This document shows positions 1 to 14,302 of a stretch of DNA of 64,000 nucleotides, one piece after another (the first letter of the stretch is position 1; each line of letters starts with the position of its first letter). The notes below the pieces were generated by a model that had not been told where the DNA came from, did not search any database, and worked only from the letters and a program-made list of their open reading frames with translations. This stretch comes from Geobacter sp. AOG2. GTDB taxonomy: Bacteria > Desulfobacterota > Desulfuromonadia > Geobacterales > Pseudopelobacteraceae. Made by a program: the position numbers and the translations under genes. The stretch is taken from the NCBI RefSeq assembly GCF_019972295.1, contig NZ_BLJA01000001.1, forward strand, positions 2,422,158 through 2,486,157. The letters are read 5' to 3'.

Positions 1-2179
1 CCAGGAAGCTCTCCTTGGACAGGTTGTCGAGCATCTCCTTGGCAATGTCCTCGGTAGCTTTTGCCCAGATGTCGATGACCTTGTTGTAACGCTCGCCGTC
101 GGTAATGAGACCCTCGGTGTACTGGTTCTGGATCTCCTTGACCTCGTCCTCAGCCTTGGTGATGATGGCTGCCTTCCCTTCCGGGATGACCATATCGTCC
201 AGGCAGATGGAGATGCCGGCCAGGTTGGCGTAGCGGAAACCGATCTCCTTGAGGCGGTCGGCCAGGATAACGGTCTCCTTGCTGTCGGCCAGGCGATAGC
301 AGGTATCCACAAGGTTGGACAGTTCCTTTTTGTTGAGCACCTTGTTGATGGCACTAAACGGTACCTGGGGCGGCAGAATTTCCCGCATGATGATGCGGCC
401 GACAGTAGTATCGATCAACTGCGGCTTTTCGTCGATTACCAGGTTTTTCATCCGCACACGGACCTTGGCCTGCATGTCAACCTCACCGGCATCGAAAGCG
501 ATACGCACCTCATCGGTGGACGAGAAGATCTTGCCGGTACCCTTGACCTTGCGGTACATCAGCTTGCCGGTGGCGGGGTCGATCTTGGCGCGGCCGGTCT
601 TGTCGTCGGGATCCGGCTCGTACAGGCGATCACGGGTCATGTAGTAGGCACCGAGCACCATGTCCTGAGACGGGACGATAATCGGCTTGCCGTGGGCCGG
701 CGACAGGATGTTGTTGGTGGACATCATCAGGACGCGAGCCTCTACCTGGCTCTCGATGGAGAGGGGGAGATGCACGGCCATTTGGTCACCGTCGAAGTCG
801 GCGTTGAAAGCGGTACAGACCAGCGGATGCAACTGAATGGCCTTGCCTTCGATCAGTACCGGCTCAAAGGCCTGAATGCCGAGACGATGCAGAGTCGGAG
901 CACGGTTGAGCATCACTGGATGTTCCTTGATGACCTCCTCCAGCACGTCCCACACTTCGGGGCGTTCCTTCTCCACCATCTTCTTGGCGCTTTTGATGGT
1001 GGTTACGTAGCCACGCTCTTCAAGCTTGTTGTAGATAAACGGCTTGAACAGTTCCAGGGCCATCTTCTTCGGCAGGCCGCACTGGTGCAACCGCAGTTCC
1101 GGGCCGACAACGATGACCGAACGGCCGGAATAGTCAACACGCTTACCAAGAAGGTTCTGGCGGAAGCGGCCCGACTTGCCCTTGAGCATGTCGGACAGGG
1201 ATTTCAAGGGACGCTTATTGGGCCCGGCTATGGCGCGACCGCGACGGCCGTTGTCGAACAACGCGTCAACAGCTTCCTGAAGCATCCTCTTCTCGTTGCG
1301 GATGATCACCTCCGGCGCCTGGAGTTCGCAGAGGCGCTTGAGACGGTTATTACGGTTGATGACCCTGCGGTACAGGTCGTTCAGGTCGGAGGTGGCGAAG
1401 CGGCCGCCATCCAGCGGCACCAGGGGGCGCAATTCCGGCGGCAGGACCGGGATGCATTCCAGGATCATCCATTCCGGCTTGTTGCCCGAGGACTTGAATG
1501 CTTCCACAACCTTAAGGCGTTTGGCGGTCTTTTTGCGTTTCGCCTCACTGGTGGACTCCATCATCTCGGAACGAAGAGATACCGCAAGTTCATCCAGGTC
1601 GAGGGAACGGAGGCAGTTGCGGATGGCCTCGGCCCCCATGCCGCCCTCGAAGGCATCACTGCCGTATTCCTGCTGGGCCTTGAGGAATTTTTCCTCAGAC
1701 ATTACCTCGCAGAACTGCATAGGCGTGTTCTTGGGGTCGCTGATGACGAACGCCTCGAAGTAGAGAACCTTTTCCAGGTCCTTGAGGGTTATGTCCAACA
1801 GATTGCCGATACGCGACGGCAATGACTTGAGGAACCAGATATGGGCAACCGGCGTGGCAAGGTCGATGTGTCCCAGCCGTTCCCGGCGCACCTTGGAGGG
1901 AATAACCTCAACCCCGCACTTTTCGCAGATGATGCCGCGGTGTTTCATGCGTTTGTACTTGCCGCAGTTGCACTCGTAGTCCTTGGTGGGACCGAAAATC
2001 TTGGCGCAGAACAGACCGTCACGCTCCGGTTTGAAGGTACGGTAATTGATCGTTTCCGGTTTCTTTACCTCGCCGTGGGAACGCTCCCTAATCTTCTCCG
2101 GCGACGAAACCGATATGCGTATGGCTGAAAAGTGGAGTGGATCTTTTGGTTTATCGAAAAAACTGAAATAATCTTCCAC
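1..2179 (-). CDS. rpoC: RNA polymerase beta-prime subunit (N-terminal part, cut by window edge)
   Basis: Catalytic largest subunit of core RNA polymerase. About 726 codons are visible and the 3' part lies outside the window. The start is GTG at 2179 behind GGAGGAGAGC, giving an N-terminus that reads [13 protein letters not shown]. The N-terminal zinc-binding region (CNCG...CEKCG) and the Mg-binding active-site motif NADFDGDQM (near 770-807) are both present, so the visible part looks intact. It follows rpoB by about 70 bases and is the last visible gene of the tuf-rpl-rpo block. It is absent from simple ORF listings only because its stop is off the edge. Confidence 0.97.
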   Translation of the reverse strand, partial: MEDYFSFFDKPKDPLHFSAIRISVSSPEKIRERSHGEVKKPETINYRTFKPERDGLFCAKIFGPTKDYECNCGKYKRMKHRGIICEKCGVEVIPSKVRRERLGHIDLATPVAHIWFLKSLPSRIGNLLDITLKDLEKVLYFEAFVISDPKNTPMQFCEVMSEEKFLKAQQEYGSDAFEGGMGAEAIRNCLRSLDLDELAVSLRSEMMESTSEAKRKKTAKRLKVVEAFKSSGNKPEWMILECIPVLPPELRPLVPLDGGRFATSDLNDLYRRVINRNNRLKRLCELQAPEVIIRNEKRMLQEAVDALFDNGRRGRAIAGPNKRPLKSLSDMLKGKSGRFRQNLLGKRVDYSGRSVIVVGPELRLHQCGLPKKMALELFKPFIYNKLEERGYVTTIKSAKKMVEKERPEVWDVLEEVIKEHPVMLNRAPTLHRLGIQAFEPVLIEGKAIQLHPLVCTAFNADFDGDQMAVHLPLSIESQVEARVLMMSTNNILSPAHGKPIIVPSQDMVLGAYYMTRDRLYEPDPDDKTGRAKIDPATGKLMYRKVKGTGKIFSSTDEVRIAFDAGEVDMQAKVRVRMKNLVIDEKPQLIDTTVGRIIMREILPPQVPFSAINKVLNKKELSNLVDTCYRLADSKETVILADRLKEIGFRYANLAGISICLDDMVIPEGKAAIITKAEDEVKEIQNQYTEGLITDGERYNKVIDIWAKATEDIAKEMLDNLSKESFL

Positions 2180-2249
2180 GTTGCTCTCCTCCGTTATTCT
2201 GAAGCTTCGAGGGCGATGCCGGACCGGCTGTCCACGAAGGTATCTGTAA

Positions 2250-6749
<4,500 letters not shown>

Positions 6750-6850
6750 AGCTTCTCCTTTGGCGAGTATCATCAAGACATCCGGCAAACCATGCAACCA
6801 GCCGGATTTACAGACTACCAGAACGGGAGGGGATTTGCTGAAACAGCACA

Positions 6851-6879
6851 AGCCAAGGCCGCTCAAGGCGACCTTGGCT
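6851..6879 (-). other. Hairpin in rplL-rpoB spacer
   Basis: Inverted repeat AGCCAAGG / CCTTGGCT (8 bp, 13-base loop) just downstream of rplL and about 100 bases before rpoB. No U-tract follows it on the minus strand, so it reads better as an mRNA processing or partial attenuation element than as a full terminator. In other bacteria the rplL-rpoB spacer is a known site of attenuation and RNase III cleavage. That role here is inference. Confidence 0.5.
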
Positions 6880-6904
6880 TACATTTCTATGAAAGTACGG
6901 CCTA

Positions 6905-7285
6905 CTATTTGATCTCTACTTCGGCGCCGGCTTCAACCAGCTGTTTTTTGGCGTCTTCGGCTTCCTGCTTGGAAACGCCGGTTTTGACGGTGCCCGGAGC
7001 GCCATCGACCAGGTCTTTGGCTTCTTTCAGGCCGAGGCTGGTCAGTGCGCGAACAACCTTGATGACATTAATTTTGTTGGCGCCGGCAGCCTTGAGGACG
7101 ACGTCGAATTCAGTCTTCTCTTCAGCAGGCTCAGCAGCGGCGGCGGGACCGGCAGCAGCGGCAACGGCAACCGGAGCGGCGGCGGACACGCCGAATTTGT
7201 CTTCAAGTTCCTTAACGAGCTCGGAAAGCTCAAGAACGGTCATATTTTCGATAAAGCTGATAACTTCTTCCTTGGTGATAGCCAT
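6905..7285 (-). CDS. rplL: 50S ribosomal protein L7/L12
   Basis: Stalk protein of the large subunit that recruits translational GTPases. At 126 aa it has the usual family length. It has the N-terminal dimerisation helix, an Ala/Pro-rich hinge (about residues 36-55) and the C-terminal globular domain with [20 protein letters not shown] 7285 follows GGAGGACTATTTAC. It lies directly downstream of rplJ, as expected because L10 and L12 form one complex. Confidence 0.98.
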   Translation of the reverse strand: MAITKEEVISFIENMTVLELSELVKELEDKFGVSAAAPVAVAAAAGPAAAAEPAEEKTEFDVVLKAAGANKINVIKVVRALTSLGLKEAKDLVDGAPGTVKTGVSKQEAEDAKKQLVEAGAEVEIK

Positions 7286-7335
7286 GTAAATAGTCCTCCG
7301 ATAGGTTTAATGTAGCTTATTGGTTAATTTGGTAG

Positions 7336-7860
7336 CTAGTTTCCGGCTTTCTGTGCGCGAATGGCGTCCAGGGCGCGAACCAGCGAACTCGGCAGTGCCG
7401 CGAGCACACCGACAAAGTTGGTGGCGGGCGCCTGCATGGAGCCCAGCATCTTGGCGATGAGAACCTCGCGCGGGGGCAGGTCTGCCAGCGCCTGGATCTG
7501 CTTCACATCCAGCAGTTTGCCGGAAAGAACGCCGGCCTTCAGGACAAACTTGCCTTGGGGATCCTTGGCGAATTTGCTGAGCACCTTGGCTGCACTGACC
7601 GGGTCATCATACGTGATGGCGACAGCGGTCGGCCCTGCCAGATAGGGACTAAGCGGTTCGGCTTCCGTACCCTTGGCGGCCAGATCGAGTAAAGTATTCT
7701 TGAATACTTTGTACTCTACGGATGCGCCACGCAGTTCGTTACGAAGGCTGGTGGCCTGGCCCACACTCATACCGCGAAAATCGGCCAAAAAGACCGCCTT
7801 CGCACGCGTGAGCCGCTCATGCATCTCAGTTACCAGTTCCTGCTTGCTATTCTTGTTCAA
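7336..7860 (-). CDS. rplJ: 50S ribosomal protein L10
   Basis: L10 anchors L7/L12 dimers to the ribosome. I choose the TTG at 7860, which follows GGAGGAAGTCGC and gives a 174-aa protein starting (M)[16 protein letters not shown], the usual N-terminus and length. A longer frame reaches 7920, but it starts inside the leader and has no ribosome-binding site. The [10 protein letters not shown] motif and the C-terminal helix that binds L12 are present. An autoregulatory L10 leader precedes the gene, so its translation is probably feedback controlled. Confidence 0.96.
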   Translation of the reverse strand: MNKNSKQELVTEMHERLTRAKAVFLADFRGMSVGQATSLRNELRGASVEYKVFKNTLLDLAAKGTEAEPLSPYLAGPTAVAITYDDPVSAAKVLSKFAKDPQGKFVLKAGVLSGKLLDVKQIQALADLPPREVLIAKMLGSMQAPATNFVGVLAALPSSLVRALDAIRAQKAGN

Positions 7861-7939
7861 GCGACTTCCTCCTTTCTTTTGGTATTGGGGCTTAGCCCCG
7901 GCCAAAGTCAGGAAGCGCAAGGAAAAAACCTTACGTTAC

Positions 7940-8010
7940 CCAAGTCTCGGCAGGTCCGGCCACATCACCGGATTAAGCGTTACTGGCGCCTGCTGTCTTT
8001 GACTTTGGCT
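7940..8010 (-). promoter_or_regulatory. L10 leader RNA (autoregulatory binding site for L10-L12)
   Basis: In the 5' leader of rplJ, read on the minus strand, a long stem pairs CCAAAGTC with GACTTGG and CAGCAGG with CCTGCCG. Internally it carries AAAGACAGCAGG, CTTAAT and CCTGCCGAGA, the signature of the ribosomal protein L10 leader. It lies between rplA (ends 8035) and rplJ. A small A/T-looped hairpin (CGTAAGG / CCTTGCG) follows near 7919-7938. Known role: L10(L12)4 binds here and represses rplJL. Confidence 0.75.
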
Positions 8011-8034
8011 GCATAAACGTTACAACGGGACAGC

Positions 8035-8736
8035 TTATATTTGCGCAGTCACTTCGCTGATATCGAGGTTGATCCCGGCTCCCATGGTCGAGGAGACGGA
8101 TATCTTCTTGATATAGGTGCCCTTGGCGGCCGAAGGCTTGGCCTTGACCAGCGCCTCCACGAGCGCCAGCACGTTGCCCTTGAGCTTCTCGGCGTCAAAG
8201 GAAACCTTGCCGACCGGGGCATGGACGATGCCAGCCTTCTCGACACGGAATTCGACCTTACCGGCCTTGCATTCCTTAACCGCCCGACTGATCTCGAAGG
8301 TGACGGTACCGACCTTGGGGTTCGGCATGAGGCCACGAGGTCCGAGCAGCTTGCCGATCTTTCCGACAACACCCATCATATCGGGCGTTGCGATGGCGGT
8401 ATCGAAATCAAACCACCCGTCCTGAATCTTCGCCACCAGGTCATCGGACCCGACATAGTCGGCCCCCGCATCCAGGGCTTCTTTTTCTTTCTCCCCTTTG
8501 GCGAACACCAGAACGCGCACGTTCTTTCCCAGACCATTTGGCAGGACAACCGCCCCGCGGACCATCTGATCGGCATGACGCGGGTCAACACCCAGCTTCA
8601 CGGCGACATCAACGGTTTCGTCAAATTTGGCATAGGCGGTCTGCTTGACAACATCAAGGGCGGCCCCAAGGGGATACACCTTGGTCCTGTCAATTTGAGA
8701 CATGGCCGCAGTATGCTTTTTCGCGCTCTTCGACAT
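8035..8736 (-). CDS. rplA: 50S ribosomal protein L1
   Basis: L1 stalk protein of the large subunit, involved in release of E-site tRNA, and a translational repressor of its own operon in many bacteria. At 233 aa it has the normal length. It contains [16 protein letters not shown] and the C-terminal [11 protein letters not shown] region typical of L1. ATG 8736 follows AGAGAGGTTGTATC. It sits between rplK and rplJ in the canonical order. Confidence 0.98.
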   Translation of the reverse strand: MSKSAKKHTAAMSQIDRTKVYPLGAALDVVKQTAYAKFDETVDVAVKLGVDPRHADQMVRGAVVLPNGLGKNVRVLVFAKGEKEKEALDAGADYVGSDDLVAKIQDGWFDFDTAIATPDMMGVVGKIGKLLGPRGLMPNPKVGTVTFEISRAVKECKAGKVEFRVEKAGIVHAPVGKVSFDAEKLKGNVLALVEALVKAKPSAAKGTYIKKISVSSTMGAGINLDISEVTAQI

Positions 8737-8778
8737 GATACAACCTCTCTCTGGTTCTTTTTAAATATAAGCCCGTGA

Positions 8779-9201
8779 CTAGACGATATCGACGCCCATG
8801 GAGCGGGCGGTTCCCTCAACGGTTCTCATGGCGGCTTCGACGGAAGCTGCGTTGAGGTCCGGCATCTTCTTCTTGGCAATCTCTTCTACCTGGGCCTTGG
8901 TGAGCTTGCCGACCTTGGTTTTGTTGGGGACAGCAGAGCCGCTCGCAATACCCAAGGCTTTCTTGATCAGGACCGGGACCGGAGGCGTCTTGGTGATGAA
9001 CGTGAAAGAACGGTCGGCATAAACTGTGATGACAACCGGGGTAATGGTGCCTTCATCCGCCTGGGTCTTGGCATTGAACGCCTTGCAGAATTCCATGATG
9101 TTGACGCCGTGCTGGCCAAGCGCCGGCCCGATGGGAGGTGAGGGATTAGCCTTGCCAGCGGGTACTTGCAGCTTGATATAGCCTGTAATCTTCTTTGCCA
9201 T
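8779..9201 (-). CDS. rplK: 50S ribosomal protein L11
   Basis: L11 forms part of the GTPase-associated centre with 23S rRNA and is needed for the stringent response in other bacteria. The 140-aa protein starts [20 protein letters not shown] and keeps the proline-rich N-terminal linker and the C-terminal RNA-binding domain ([17 protein letters not shown]). ATG 9201 follows AAGGAGCACCATA. It is followed by rplA at a distance of 42 bases. Confidence 0.98.
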   Translation of the reverse strand: MAKKITGYIKLQVPAGKANPSPPIGPALGQHGVNIMEFCKAFNAKTQADEGTITPVVITVYADRSFTFITKTPPVPVLIKKALGIASGSAVPNKTKVGKLTKAQVEEIAKKKMPDLNAASVEAAMRTVEGTARSMGVDIV

Positions 9202-9265
9202 TATGGTGCTCCTTTGTGTGACAAATGCCGTTTATCTGATTCTATTGACTGATGCTCTCAGCGGG

Positions 9266-9793
9266 CTAATTCTTTTCTACCTGCATAAACTCAAGCTCAA
9301 CCGGCGTCGCCCGGCCAAAGATAGTAACCGTGACGCGCAACTTTCCCTTGTCCGGCTTGACGTCTTCAACAATCCCGGAAAAGTTGAGAAAGGGACCGTC
9401 AATAACCCGTACGGTCTCACCGACCTCGAACTGAACCTTCGGCCGCGGCTTTTCAGCCCCCTCTTCCATCCGGCGGGAAATCTTATTCACTTCTTCATCG
9501 CTAATAGGAAACGGCGTATTGCCGCCTACAAAACCGGTAACCTTGGCTGTTTCCTTGACAATATGCCACGTCTCGTCGGTCAGCTCCATCTTGACGAGGA
9601 TATAACCCGGAAAGAATTTGCGGGAAGAGGTCTTCTTTTCACCTTTTTTCAATTCAACAACAGTTTCGGAAGGAATCAGGATCTCCTCGAAGAAATCCTC
9701 CACACCTTCGTTCTTTATGCGCTCTAACAGATTCAAGCGGACTTTGTTTTCAAATCCAGAATAGGTGTGAACCCCGTACCACTTTTTGGACAT
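9266..9793 (-). CDS. nusG: Transcription termination/antitermination factor NusG
   Basis: NusG binds RNA polymerase and couples it to Rho or to the ribosome. The true start is ATG 9793 (AAAAGGATTTATT upstream), giving 175 aa beginning [19 protein letters not shown] longer frame extends into secE and is not used. The N-terminal NGN domain (about residues 5-100) and the C-terminal KOW domain ([19 protein letters not shown]) are complete. It follows secE by 11 bases, the usual secE-nusG pair. Confidence 0.97.
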   Translation of the reverse strand: MSKKWYGVHTYSGFENKVRLNLLERIKNEGVEDFFEEILIPSETVVELKKGEKKTSSRKFFPGYILVKMELTDETWHIVKETAKVTGFVGGNTPFPISDEEVNKISRRMEEGAEKPRPKVQFEVGETVRVIDGPFLNFSGIVEDVKPDKGKLRVTVTIFGRATPVELEFMQVEKN

Positions 9794-9804
9794 AATAAAT
9801 CCTT

Positions 9805-9987
9805 TTATCCCAGTATAAGCCGCATCAGCTTGGCCAGGACGATATCGCAAGCCCCCAGGTAGATCGAGATAAGGAGGATGATGACAACCACGACACCGGT
9901 CGTCGCCATTGTTTCCTTGCGGCTTGGCCAAGTGACCTTGTCAAGCTCGATCTTAACTGATTCAAGAAAAGTTTTTACGTTTCGCAC
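9805..9987 (-). CDS. secE: Preprotein translocase subunit SecE
   Basis: Small essential subunit of the SecYEG channel. GTG 9987 follows AGGAG with a 5-base spacing and gives a 60-aa protein (M)RNVKTFLESVKIELDKV. The family motif KVTWPSRKET precedes one transmembrane helix (about residues 31-52). An upstream in-frame ATG at 10032 would add 15 residues but lacks a ribosome-binding site. The single-helix form is typical of most bacteria other than enterics. Confidence 0.94.
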   Translation of the reverse strand: MRNVKTFLESVKIELDKVTWPSRKETMATTGVVVVIILLISIYLGACDIVLAKLMRLILG

Positions 9988-10073
9988 GTGAACTCCTGTA
10001 GTGACCGACAAACCGTTTTGGTTTCGCGCCAAATCGTGGCGACATCCCTCTTGCTGAACGCTGATGGGAAAAA

Positions 10074-10150
10074 TGGCAGGCCAGGAGGGATTCGAACCCC
10101 CAACATCCGGTTTTGGAGACCGGCGCTCTAGCCGTTAGAGCTACTGGCCT
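10074..10150 (-). tRNA. trnW: tRNA-Trp (anticodon CCA)
   Basis: Cloverleaf with acceptor AGGCCAG/CTGGCCT, anticodon stem CCGGT/ACCGG with loop CTCCAAA (anticodon CCA), and a TTCGAAT T-loop. The discriminator is G and the 3' CCA is encoded. It lies between rpmG and secE, the usual place in this operon. Confidence 0.97.
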
Positions 10151-10170
10151 GCACGCCCGAAAAACAACGA

Positions 10171-10320
10171 TTATTTGGATTCCTTGTGAGGAGTATGCTT
10201 ACGGCAAAAGCGGCAATACTTACTGAACTCAAGCTTTTCGGGCTTGGTCTTCTTGTTCTTGGTGGTTGTGTAATTTTTCTGCTTACACTCGGTGCATGAC
10301 AGGGTAATAATGTCTCTCAT
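10171..10320 (-). CDS. rpmG: 50S ribosomal protein L33
   Basis: A 49-aa large-subunit protein, [17 protein letters not shown] at its start. It has two CxxC pairs (C9/C12 and C36/C39), so it is the zinc-binding form of L33. The start is ATG 10320 and the stop TAA at 10171-10173. It lies between tuf and tRNA-Trp. The zinc form is often paired elsewhere in genomes with a zinc-free paralogue, which is not visible here. Confidence 0.96.
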   Translation of the reverse strand: MRDIITLSCTECKQKNYTTTKNKKTKPEKLEFSKYCRFCRKHTPHKESK

Positions 10321-10341
10321 TTGACTATTCCTTTAACAATG

Positions 10342-10375
10342 ACGCCGCTGCGGACGGAGAAGTCCACAGCGGCGT
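10342..10375 (-). terminator. Strong hairpin after tuf
   Basis: Inverted repeat ACGCCGCTG / CAGCGGCGT extended inward by a GGAC/GTCC helix, with a short loop. It lies between tuf (stop at 10384) and rpmG. No clear U-tract follows, so it may allow read-through or act as an RNA processing site rather than stop all transcription. Confidence 0.55.
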
Positions 10376-10383
10376 ACGGAAAA

Positions 10384-11574
<1,191 letters not shown>

Positions 11575-11650
11575 GATAACAGGCCCTCCTCAATATTGCC
11601 TTTTGTTTTGTCTACCTGCACACAATTAGTTAGGTGTTGCCGAAAAGAAA

Positions 11651-11726
<76 letters not shown>

Positions 11727-11732
11727 GATAAC

Positions 11733-11809
11733 TGGAGCGGGAAACGGGACTCGAACCCGCGACCCTCAGCTTGGAAGGCTGATGCTCTAGCCAACTGAGC
11801 TACTCCCGC
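11733..11809 (-). tRNA. trnG: tRNA-Gly (anticodon TCC)
   Basis: Acceptor GCGGGAG pairs with TTCCCGC. The anticodon stem TCAGC/GCTGA encloses loop CTTCCAA (anticodon TCC). The T-loop and encoded CCA are present. It is only 6 bases from the neighbouring tRNA-Thr, which indicates co-transcription. Confidence 0.97.
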
Positions 11810-11914
11810 GCTACCAGATGAAGATATTTGGAAACCATCCAACTCGATCCTGACCAGTTCAAACGACCTTCGTCTCCTGGATTCACATCCTGCTGCCGGC
11901 TTCCGATGATTGTA

Positions 11915-12000
11915 TGGTGGAGGGAGGAGGATTCGAACCTCCGAAGTCGTACGACGACAGATTTACAGTCTGTTCCCTTTGGCCGCTCGGGAATCCCTCC
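11915..12000 (-). tRNA. trnY: tRNA-Tyr (anticodon GTA)
   Basis: Class II tRNA of about 86 nt with a long variable arm (GTCGTACGACTTC region). Acceptor GGAGGGA/TCCCTCC, anticodon loop CTGTAAA (anticodon GTA), encoded CCA. Part of the tRNA cluster upstream of tuf. Confidence 0.97.
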
Positions 12001-12039
12001 AGGGAGAACGGTGCTAATTCTTAAATTAAATGAATTCGC

Positions 12040-12115
12040 TGGAGCTGGCGATGGGACTCGAACCCGCAACCTGCTGATTACAAGTCAGCTGCTCTACCAA
12101 TTGAGCTACGCCAGC
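12040..12115 (-). tRNA. trnT: tRNA-Thr (anticodon TGT)
   Basis: Acceptor GCTGGCG, anticodon stem GCTGA/TCAGC with loop CTTGTAA (anticodon TGT), T-loop TTCGAGT, encoded CCA. It is the first tRNA of the cluster and lies 35-60 bases downstream of a good promoter. Confidence 0.97.
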
Positions 12116-12149
12116 ACTTGTTTCTTTTATCGCGAAAACAGAATTTGTT

Positions 12150-12178
12150 TATTTATAGAAACATGCCGGCAAAGTCAA
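12150..12178 (-). promoter_or_regulatory. Sigma-70-type promoter of the tRNA-tuf operon
   Basis: On the minus strand, -35 TTGACT and -10 TAAATA are separated by exactly 17 bases; an overlapping TATAAA at 15 bases is an alternative -10. The first tRNA begins about 35 bases downstream of the -10. It is the only good promoter match I see before the tRNA cluster. Confidence 0.65.
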
Positions 12179-12256
12179 GAGCTTTTTTAATTTACAAAAA
12201 AATTATTCACAGGCCATCCCGATATCAGGATGAGGTCCCAGCCCGGCCAGCCTCCA

Positions 12257-13105
12257 TCAGGCAGCGCAAAGTACAGGAGCAAGGGCGGTTTTCATCTTTT
12301 TCAACGCAGCCTCCTCTATCTGGCGCACCCGTTCCCGGGAGATGGAGAAATGGGTGGCAATCTCCTGAAGGGTCATGGGGTCGTCGGCACTGATCCGTTT
12401 CTCCACAATGTAGCGTTCTTTCTCGTTCAGCCCGGCAACCGCATGCGCCACTTGCTGACGAAGCTGCTGCCCCTCCTGGAACTCGGACAAGGCCTCTTCC
12501 TGATTTTTCCGATCATCCGCCAGATTCTCCAGCAGTGTAAAGCCGTCACCCCCGGAAATTTCGGCATCTAATGAAGCCTCGCCATGGAGGCGCTGCTCCA
12601 TTTCCACAACTTCCTGATCGGTCACATTCAGCGATAGCGCCGTGGCATGGACATCGTCCTCACCATCGCCCAATCTGCGGATAGCGTCCCTCGCCTCCCT
12701 GAGCTTGAAGAACAGCTTGCGTTGCGCCTGGGTAGTACCTATTTTAAGAAGACTCCAAGCGGAGACGATATGATTCTGAATATAGGCCCGTATCCACCAA
12801 ACCGCATAGGAAATCAAGCGAATACCCTTATAGGGGTTATACTTGCGCACTGCCATCATCAGGCCGATATTCCCTTCCTGAATCAGATCGAGCATTTTTA
12901 GTCCGTAATGGCGGTATTCCGCTGCCACCTTGACTACGAAACGCAGGTTCGCCGTGATCAGCGAGTGTGCCGCTTCCAGGTCCTTTTCCTCGAAGAACTT
13001 TACCGCAAAGCGGTGCTCTTCTTCCTCCGAGAGAAGGGGAAACCTCCTGATCTCGGAAAGATACAAGGTCAAACTGTCGGCTACAACCGGAAGACGTGTA
13101 ACCAT
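12257..13105 (-). CDS. rpoH: RNA polymerase heat-shock sigma factor (sigma-32 family)
   Basis: Alternative sigma factor that directs heat-shock promoters. I start at ATG 13105 (GGTAGGAGAGCGGAT upstream), giving 282 aa beginning MVTRLPVVADSLTLYLSEI. An in-frame extension to 13228 crosses the promoter and is rejected. Region 2 (ANLRFVVKVAAEY, DLIQEGNIGLMMAV, YAVWWIRAYIQNHI), the family's RpoH box (QRKLFFKLREAR) and the region 4 helix-turn-helix (TLQEIATHFSISRERVRQIE) are all present. It is monocistronic, with its own promoter, and its stop is about 80 bases upstream of the tRNA promoter. Confidence 0.95.
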   Translation of the reverse strand: MVTRLPVVADSLTLYLSEIRRFPLLSEEEEHRFAVKFFEEKDLEAAHSLITANLRFVVKVAAEYRHYGLKMLDLIQEGNIGLMMAVRKYNPYKGIRLISYAVWWIRAYIQNHIVSAWSLLKIGTTQAQRKLFFKLREARDAIRRLGDGEDDVHATALSLNVTDQEVVEMEQRLHGEASLDAEISGGDGFTLLENLADDRKNQEEALSEFQEGQQLRQQVAHAVAGLNEKERYIVEKRISADDPMTLQEIATHFSISRERVRQIEEAALKKMKTALAPVLCAA

Positions 13106-13144
13106 ATCCGCTCTCCTACCCAATAATTTCTGAAGCGGCCTACC

Positions 13145-13158
13145 GAGTGCTGGCACTC
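13145..13158. promoter_or_regulatory. Short dyad in the rpoH 5' region
   Basis: Perfect inverted repeat GAGTGC-TG-GCACTC between the rpoH -10 element and its start codon, about 12-25 bases downstream of the expected transcript start. The half sites resemble CIRCE halves, but their order is reversed and the spacer is 2 rather than 9 bases, so this is not a CIRCE element. Its regulator is unknown. Confidence 0.4.
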
Positions 13159-13176
13159 TCGACCCCAGACTGCTAA

Positions 13177-13205
13177 ATAGTAACATCCGTGTGATAAAAT
13201 TGCAA
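13177..13205 (-). promoter_or_regulatory. Promoter of rpoH
   Basis: Minus strand -35 TTGCAA and -10 TACTAT with a 17-base spacer, about 72 bases upstream of the rpoH start codon. It is a good housekeeping-sigma match. I see no clear sigma-32 consensus in the same stretch. Confidence 0.6.
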
Positions 13206-13314
13206 GACCTTCGCCTACAACACATCATTACATAGGTACCGCCCGCGAGGAACCACCCGGCCGGATCGTTTTCAGGAATTCCCCAACCCTGTTCATCCTA
13301 CCCATCCTTACATA

Positions 13315-13343
13315 TTGACCTCACTAATATATTGGAGTATTTT
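13315..13343 (+). promoter_or_regulatory. Promoter of the comEB-nrdR-rib operon
   Basis: -35 TTGACC, 17-base spacer, -10 TATTTT, about 40 bases before the ATG at 13383. The short leader leaves no room for an FMN riboswitch, and I see none. Confidence 0.6.
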
Positions 13344-13382
13344 ATTTCATTAAACCTATTTGAGTAAAAAGAGACTGCATCT

Positions 13383-13853
13383 ATGCCCCGCCCATCATGG
13401 GACCAGTACTTCATGGACATCACCCGCCTGGTCGCAACACGTTCCACGTGCCTGCGCCGACAGGTCGGGGCGATTCTTGTCAAAGACCGCAATATCCTTG
13501 CCACAGGCTATAACGGCGTCCCTTCCGGTATCAGCCATTGTGGTGCCACCGGGTGCCTGAGAGAGCGGCTCCGCGTCCCTTCGGGCGAACGCCATGAACT
13601 GTGCCGCGGCCTGCACGCAGAACAAAACGCCATCATCCAGGCCGCGCGTCACGGCACCAATATCGACGGCGCCACCCTCTACTGCACGACCATGCCCTGT
13701 ATCATCTGTACCAAGATGATCATCAATGCGGGTATCCGCGCCATCGTCTACGGAGAAGGATACGCCGACGACCTTGCCCGGGAAATGATCACCGAGAGCG
13801 GCATCAGCACAGTGCACTTTACCGAGACTAATAGTGGAGGTGACGGCACGTGA
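13383..13853 (+). CDS. comEB: Deoxycytidylate deaminase
   Basis: Converts dCMP to dUMP, feeding thymidylate synthesis. The 156-aa protein has the zinc-binding deaminase signature: [11 protein letters not shown] with the catalytic Glu, and PCIICTKMI with two zinc-ligand Cys. It also has the extra Cys/His-rich insert ([12 protein letters not shown]) of dCMP deaminases. It is the first gene of the operon, and its stop overlaps the nrdR start by 4 bases (GTGA), which indicates translational coupling. Family assignment is strong. Substrate preference for dCMP is inferred from the insert. Confidence 0.92.
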   Translation: MPRPSWDQYFMDITRLVATRSTCLRRQVGAILVKDRNILATGYNGVPSGISHCGATGCLRERLRVPSGERHELCRGLHAEQNAIIQAARHGTNIDGATLYCTTMPCIICTKMIINAGIRAIVYGEGYADDLAREMITESGISTVHFTETNSGGDGT

Positions 13854-14302
13854 AATGTCCTTTTTGCAGCCATCCCGACAGCAAGGTTGTGGACTCGCGG
13901 CCCGACAAGGGGGGAGCGACCATTAGGCGACGTCGCGAATGCGAGGCTTGCGCCAAGCGTTTTACCACCCACGAGCGTATCGAGGAGATGCTTCCCTTGG
14001 TATGCAAAAAAGATGGCCGCCGAGAGCCTTTCGACCGAATGAAGATCATCGCCGGCATCAAAAAGGCCTGCGAGAAACGCCCCATATCCGTAGACGAGAT
14101 CGAACGCCTCGTGGACCGCCTGGAAGGCAAGCTCCAGGAGTCTTCCGAGCGCGAAATATCCACCACCACCATCGGAGAATGGATCATGAAGGAGTTGCAC
14201 AGCATGGATGAGGTCGCCTACGTCCGTTTCGCCTCCGTCTACCGTTCGTTCCGTGACATTGGCGAATTCATGCAGGAACTACAGGAGCTGCTCAAAAAAT
14301 GA
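13850..14302 (+). CDS. nrdR: Transcriptional repressor NrdR
   Basis: Nucleotide-sensing repressor of ribonucleotide reductase genes. At 150 aa it has the standard length. The N-terminal zinc ribbon uses C3, C6, C31 and C34, and is followed by an ATP-cone domain ([20 protein letters not shown]). The GTG start at 13850 overlaps the dCMP deaminase stop and the gene's own stop overlaps ribD by 4 bases. Pairing nrdR with dCMP deaminase puts dNTP supply and its control in one transcript. NrdR boxes are not seen in this window. Confidence 0.97.
   Translation: MKCPFCSHPDSKVVDSRPDKGGATIRRRRECEACAKRFTTHERIEEMLPLVCKKDGRREPFDRMKIIAGIKKACEKRPISVDEIERLVDRLEGKLQESSEREISTTTIGEWIMKELHSMDEVAYVRFASVYRSFRDIGEFMQELQELLKK

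Noticed and set aside
692-1825. Open frame of 377 codons on the plus strand
   Set aside because: Lies wholly antisense to rpoC, whose protein is conserved through this stretch; no ribosome-binding site and no recognisable family.
6750-6866. N-terminal extension of RpoB by 39 residues
   Set aside because: No ribosome-binding site, no conservation expected; the ATG at 6749 has an ideal one and gives the conserved N-terminus.
13145-13158. CIRCE element before rpoH
   Set aside because: CIRCE is TTAGCACTC-N9-GAGTGCTAA; here the half sites are in the opposite order with a 2-base spacer.
13344-13382. FMN riboswitch for the riboflavin operon
   Set aside because: The leader between promoter and start is only about 40 bases, too short for the aptamer, and no RFN-like sequence is seen.
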